DNA from: Petrosia ficiformis
Taxonomy: Eukaryota > Porifera > Demospongiae > Haplosclerida > Petrosiidae
Length of the DNA: 64,000 bases
Assembly: GCA_947044365.1 (NCBI GenBank)
Contig: OX345652.1
Location: 3,091,874 to 3,155,873, forward strand
Reading direction: 5' to 3'
Below, in pieces: positions 39,101 through 45,962 of the stretch (position 1 is the first letter of the stretch; each line of letters starts with the position of its first letter). Both the position numbers and the translations under genes were made by a program. The notes under the pieces were generated by a model that was not told where the DNA came from, ran no database searches, and saw only the letters and a list, made by a program, of their open reading frames with translations.

Positions 39101-42100
39101 GTACAGTTGACTATCACTTATTAAAGTGTAGCTCCCATCATAGTGTGTAATGTCTGGTACTGTATTTAAAGAATTCATAAATGTCAATGCTCTCTTACTC
39201 ACTTCCCTTTGACATTATTAATAGATAAGTAGCTCGTACTCCAAACTTTAAATCAAATTATGTATTTTGTTACTTCCATTTTTTCTTTTATAGTTTGTAA
39301 AGAATTATAAATTGATTATAATTTATTTTATTTCTTGTTGGTTTGTGTGTTCTTTATTGCCTTGTGTGTGTGTGTGTGTGTGTGTGTGTCTTTTGTATAT
39401 GTGTGTGTGTGTGTATGTGTGTGTGTGTGTAATCTCAATTCTTAAATATACAATAAACATTATTGCTGGAAATATTAATTTTAATCAATCAATCAATCAA
39501 GAATTTTAATTAATTTCAATTAATTTTTATTAATGTTAATTAATTAAATTTGTTTATATTTCTATCATGTGAGTAATGTGACATGATGCATACACATACA
39601 CAGCAATTTATGCACAAACAACTTAATGGTTTCTAATAAGTTTTAGACTAGTTGTGTACATATATGACAAGTATAATTATATATACATGTAGTGAGTTGT
39701 ACATGTACAATTTTTGATGTTATGTACATGTAAAATATATGTACATATACAATATGTTATAATTTGTGTAATTATGTACATGCAGTGCATGTACATATAC
39801 AATAATTATGTACATGTACATGTACATGGACAATATCATATATGTACATGTAGTGCACATGTACATATCAATATGTAAATCATATAATTAATTTTATTTA
39901 CGTGCAGTACATGTACATGTACAATAATTATGTACATGTACATGTACATGTACACCATGTGAGAATCATATATGTACATGTAGTGCACATGTACATATAT
40001 GATATGTAAATCATATAATTTATTTACATGTAGTACATGTACATGTACAATTATTATGTATATGTACATGTACATGTAGATATTATGGTTGATAAATGTA
40101 TGTATATGTGCTTTACAGTTAATTCCACACTTTTGTATATGTAAGGAAGGCATCCTATGATTACTTTAATCTGAGATTATATATATATATATTATATATA
40201 TATATATGTATAGGTTATATCACAGCACGAGTGCTATATCAGATTTATAAAAACCGAGCCCGAGGGCGAGGTTTTTATATCTGATATAGCACGAGTGGCT
40301 GTGATATAACCAATATATATCATGAAAGACAAAACCTTTGTTGATGTCTGATGCTTCTCCTACCTTTTTGTCGGCACTTTGGAGAAGGTAAGCGTTGTTT
40401 TCTTGTAGTCTGTTTCGAGGGCAGGTGCTATATTTGATCGCAGTGCTATATCTGCTGACCGCAGTGCTATATCTTATATATCCCTGTGGTTTACTTTGAT
40501 GTTTCGCCGTATCGGGATATATATATAATATAATATAATATAATTATATGTAGTTAAGGAAAGTGCATCATTCTGGGGATTCAGTAAATTGGCATAGCTC
40601 ATAAAATAATTGATGCTTGGATTACAGTCTACAGAGCACCAGGAAGAAAGCAGCTTCTAAGAACTAAGTGTAGCTGAAACACAACACAAAAGTTGTAAAA
40701 GAGTGGAAATAGAAATAAATAAATAGATTGTTAGGTTTCAGACATACATGTAGGGAAGTTAGTAATGATCGCCAGAACGAAACCACATAGATCCTTCTTA
40801 TTCGTATATCATGTAGTAAATATGTCAAAGTTCAAGGGAAAGTTTTGAATCACAGAACCCTTCCAATTCCTATAATCATAGCTCTCAGATGAACTAGTTG
40901 CCATTATTTTTATGGCCCGTAGGGCCATCCCTATGATTGCTTTCCTGGTTTGATGTATGTTTATTTTATTTTTTTTCTTGTGTCCACTTGCGCGAGTATG
41001 TGTTGTATACATAGTTAAGGAAGTTGAGTCATTCCCAGGGGGCTCAGTCAATTAATGGGTGTGGCACATAAAAGAACGTGCGCTCGAGCTCTACAGAGCA
41101 GCAGAAAGAAAGCTGCTTGTAGCTAAGTAGCTTACGTAGAAACTGGAACTAATAGCTAGCTATTCTACCTGAAATATATTCCTAAAGTGTCCTTTGAAGG
41201 TAAGGAGAGTAGACAATCAAAATAATAACTATAGTAGGCTGTTGTGTTTCAGGCATGATAAAGTTAGCCATGATTACTGAATGCTGGACACCACAAAGCA
41301 ATCATAGGGATACTTTTTTCTCTATATATCTTGTTTCCCAAGGTATTTGCAGCCATTTTCCTTCATTTATCCTTGTGAACACATTTAAGAGGTGAGATCC
41401 CCCCCCTCCCCTCCTTGTCCCTTCGAAGTTAGTTTGCCAATAGGCACAGCACCATTGCCCCAATAGTCTACTTTTGCCCCTCCTCCAACATATTGTCAAA
41501 GGCCTGAAACATATTTTGGCCTAAATGTCTGCTTAATAAAATAGCTGCAACAAATAGTGTATAATGCTATGTGCTTTCAATAACACAGTCATATATGTCT
41601 TAAATTGGTTGCTTTTCTAATAAGGAGGTTACTTTTATCATCATTGTCAATATTAATAGGATTTTTTTCTGTCTATTTCAACCATTGAACCAGTGTGTCC
41701 CCCAAAAGGATGCTCCCCCTCCCTTCAATTTTAAAAGTTAAATACTGTTTTAGAACACCATTGACCAAAAATCATGTATGATTGGTGTACTTCTCCACCT
41801 CGGGGAAAACACTGATTGAGCTGTTACGTAACTGATAATCTGTTGTTTGCAATATCCCTTTCATGCTTATGAAACTGCTAAACTATATCATACTGAACCA
41901 AACCATTTTAATTCACCATACTAAACCAAACCATTTTGATGCACCATACTGAACCAAACCATTTTAATTCACCATACTGAACCAAACCATTTTGATTCAC
42001 CATACTAAACCAAACCATTTTGATGCACCATACTGAACCAAACCATTTTGATTCACCATAATGAACCAAACCATTTTGATGCACCATACTGAACCAAACC

Positions 42101-43729
42101 ATTTTAATTCACCATACTGAACCAAACCATTTTAATTCACCATACTGAACCAAACCATTTTAATTCACCATACTGAACCAAACCATTTTAATTCACCATA
42201 CTGAACCAAATCATTTTAATTCACCATACTGAACCAAACCATTTTGATGCACCATACTGAACCAAACCATTTTAATTCACCATACTGAACCAAACCATTT
42301 TGATACACCATACTGAACCAAACCATTTTGATTCACCTACATAAGGTGGACTATCTTAGTGCACAGTTCGATTTCATTCATGTAATCATATTGTCACAGA
42401 ACTATGCTGAACTGTTGTTATTAATGCTGTGTTCGCACAATTCCAGGAGCTAGTGAATGGGATATATATCAACTGTTCCTATATCAATTTGTGGTAAATA
42501 CTCAACATTCCCCTGGAGTGCAATCGAAGAAAATGTTAATGATAGTATTGTACATGTTTTTAGCTCATAGCATACACGTTTAAAGTCTGCATATCCTATG
42601 CTTATAGCAGGAGAGTCTAGCACACTAAATGTATGTGTGTGTGTGTATATCTATGGTTAGGTACAATGCTATGCTTATAGCAGGAGGGTCTAGCTAGCTA
42701 AATGTATGTGTGTGTATATATCTATGGTTAGGTACAATGCTATGCTTAGAGCAGGAGGGTCTAGCGAGCTAAATGTATGTGTGTGTGTATATCTATGGTT
42801 AGGTAAATGTACAATGCTATGCTTAGAGCAGGAGGTCTAGCACACTAAATGTATGTGTGTGTGTGTATATGTAGTATGGTTAGGAACAATGCTATGCTTA
42901 GAGCAGGAGAGTCTAGCACACCACATGTATGTGTGTGTGTGTGTGTGTGTATATATGTATGGGTAGGAACAATGCTATGCTTAGAGCAGGAGAGTCTAGC
43001 ACACTAAATGTATGTGTGTGTGTGTATCTATGGTTAGGTACAATGCTATGCTTATAGCAGGAGAGTCTAGCGAGCTAAATGTATGTATGTGTGAGTATAT
43101 ATATATATATGCTTAATATGAATGGTGGTGAAAGGTACGGATGAATGGATGAATGGTTGAAAGAATGGATAAATCAGTGAGTAAATGAGTTGAAAAACAG
43201 ATTGAGGAATGGGTGGTTGGATGAAGAGTGAATCAATAGATGGATGGTGAAAGGTATAGATGAATGGATGAAACAATGGATGATACAGTGGATAAATGCT
43301 GGATTTAATCTTCTGGAAGTTTCATAAATTAATTATCATAATTTTCATTCAAGTATTAACAAGATATATTGATAAACAAGATATATAGAGCAAAAATTAT
43401 CCCTATGACCGCTTTGTGGTGTTCAGCATTCAGTAATCATGGCTGACTTTATCATGCCTGAAACACAACAGCCTATTATAGTTATTATTTTGATTATCTA
43501 CTCTCCTTGCCTTTCAAAGGACCTTGTCAATCTTTAGGAATATATTTCAGGTAGAATAGCTAGCTATTAGTAACAGTTTCTACGTAATCTACAAGCAGCT
43601 CGGGTCTAGACTCTAGAGCTCGAGTGCGCGTTCTATTACATGCCACACCCATATTAATTGACTGAGCCCCCAGGAATGACTCAACATTCTTAACTATGTA
43701 TGCAACTCATACTTGCGTAAGTAGCCACA

Positions 43730-43768
<39 letters not shown>

Positions 43769-45923
43769 CATTAAACCCCTTGGAAAGCGGAATAAAAATG
43801 CAGTAGTACTATTGTCTTGTAGGTTTTAAATAACAGCTAAGAAGAAAGAACTTGAGAAATGTAATTTAGCTACTAAAGGGAGTAAGGGCTCAAGAAACAG
43901 TAAGAACGAGCTTTAATCTTGAGAAATGTGATTTAGCTACTAAGGGAGTAAGGGCTCAAGAAACAGTAAGAATGAGCTTTAAACTTGAGAAATGGGATTT
44001 AACTACTAAGGGAATAAGGTCTTGAGAAACAACAACAAGAATGATTAGTACTATATTCTTCCATGTATTTTATGAGGGTTATATTCCTGACAAATGTACC
44101 TTCTGGGATTTCTTTACTGATGTGCTTGACTATAAGACAATCTGTGATTCAATATCTCACAAGAATGATCTCAGATAGTGATGATGCAGTGATAAGTAAT
44201 TTACCAATAACCCAATCTACCTTCCTGTATCTGATTTCAAAAATGTGTATTTTCACAATATATCAAAATGTTTTTAATCATAAGAAATGATATTATTAGT
44301 ACACATTTTACAATATTGAAAAATAACCGATACTGATACTAATAACAGTGACTGAAGCAGATACCATTATTGGTACTAAGTAAAGTATAGTCTGTTCACA
44401 TTCTCAATGACCTCAAAATTAGGATATGATGACTATATATGTGTAATATAGTGTATAGTTAAATGTCATAAGGCTAATAACATGATTATACTGTAACTCA
44501 ATAATGAAGCAACAGATTAAGATTTGACATACACAAAAAAAAGAATGGGAAGGATAATATATGAAAATGGTGCAGGTAAAAAGATTATTGGTCATTTCAA
44601 ACTAAAGTTATGAACATTTTTCTGAGGTCATGATGAACATGAATGAGCTTTAGTATTATACCAATAGTATCACAAGGTGTCACTATTGTATCTACAGACT
44701 CTGGTTCGTCACAAATATCCATGTCACTTAATATCGCTACTATCATGTATTACTATAGGCTTATCTATCAGTGAATCATTAATAAATGATTCATCAGGGC
44801 AGCCTCATTGGGAGATCATCGGTATCATTTTGTTATAATATCTCATGAAAACAGTGATATTGAAACACTCACCTTTAAATACTCACTACTTGGCCATTTT
44901 GTACATAAAGGCAACAGAGTTTGGCACCTTGGAGGAGAGCATGAACTATTCTTCTAGGATACCAAATCTCACTGTACAAAATGGCTGAATAGCGAACATT
45001 ATCGTTTGTTCAAACTTATTATGTTTCACATGTGTAGTTTTCACAAATTCAGTCACATATGCTAGTGGCAAGTTTAGATCAAGCTGTCTCTCTTCTCTAT
45101 AGTGCATTGGATAAATTTGAATCCCCTGGTCTTAAGTTTCAACAGGAGGAAAGCTTTACTGAAATCAAACACCTTTTGTACTGTTTGTATATTAATTAGC
45201 CCAAACACAAACAATTGAATCTGTGGCAAGTAGATTCACCCCATATTTATGAAGTCATCATGAGATGGTCTTTTGAGGTACATGTAGCTATTATATTTCT
45301 TGTAACAAAACAAACAAATGCATAGTGGAGGCAAAGCACTGTCTTGGGTGTGACTAATCATCAATTCGATTGATTCTTCACAATATTGCATGAAGTTTCA
45401 TTATGCTTCTATTTTCTGTTTCACAGTTAATTTACTCTCTCTCTCTGTTGAGTCTGTTCACAGTTCTCTGATATTCCCTTCAGTTTTTTATTCTTTTATC
45501 ATCCACACCTGCATGTTCTTTTTTTTTTTTAACCTTTTCACTTTTATTTTTGAAACCTCTTTATCTGTTCATGGTACTCTCTATGTTCGTTATGGTTGTT
45601 CATGTGGTTTGAAGAGAATCAGGACTTAGTTTACTCTGAACATAAGATTATATATATATATATATATAGTATAATGGTGACATCATCTCTTTGATGTGGT
45701 GAGTCCTATATATTGTATATAGACCTTCCATGTGCACACTATGCAGGAGATGTCACCAACATACAATATATTGTATATAGTATGCTAATAGGTCCTATAT
45801 ACTGAATATAGGACCGTTGTTTTGTGTCCGAGGATGTGATATAGCCCTCGCAGGCTCGGGCTATATCACATCTTCGAACACAAACTGATTTGTATACAGG
45901 ACCCGTTAGCATACTATATATAT

Positions 45924-45962
<39 letters not shown>

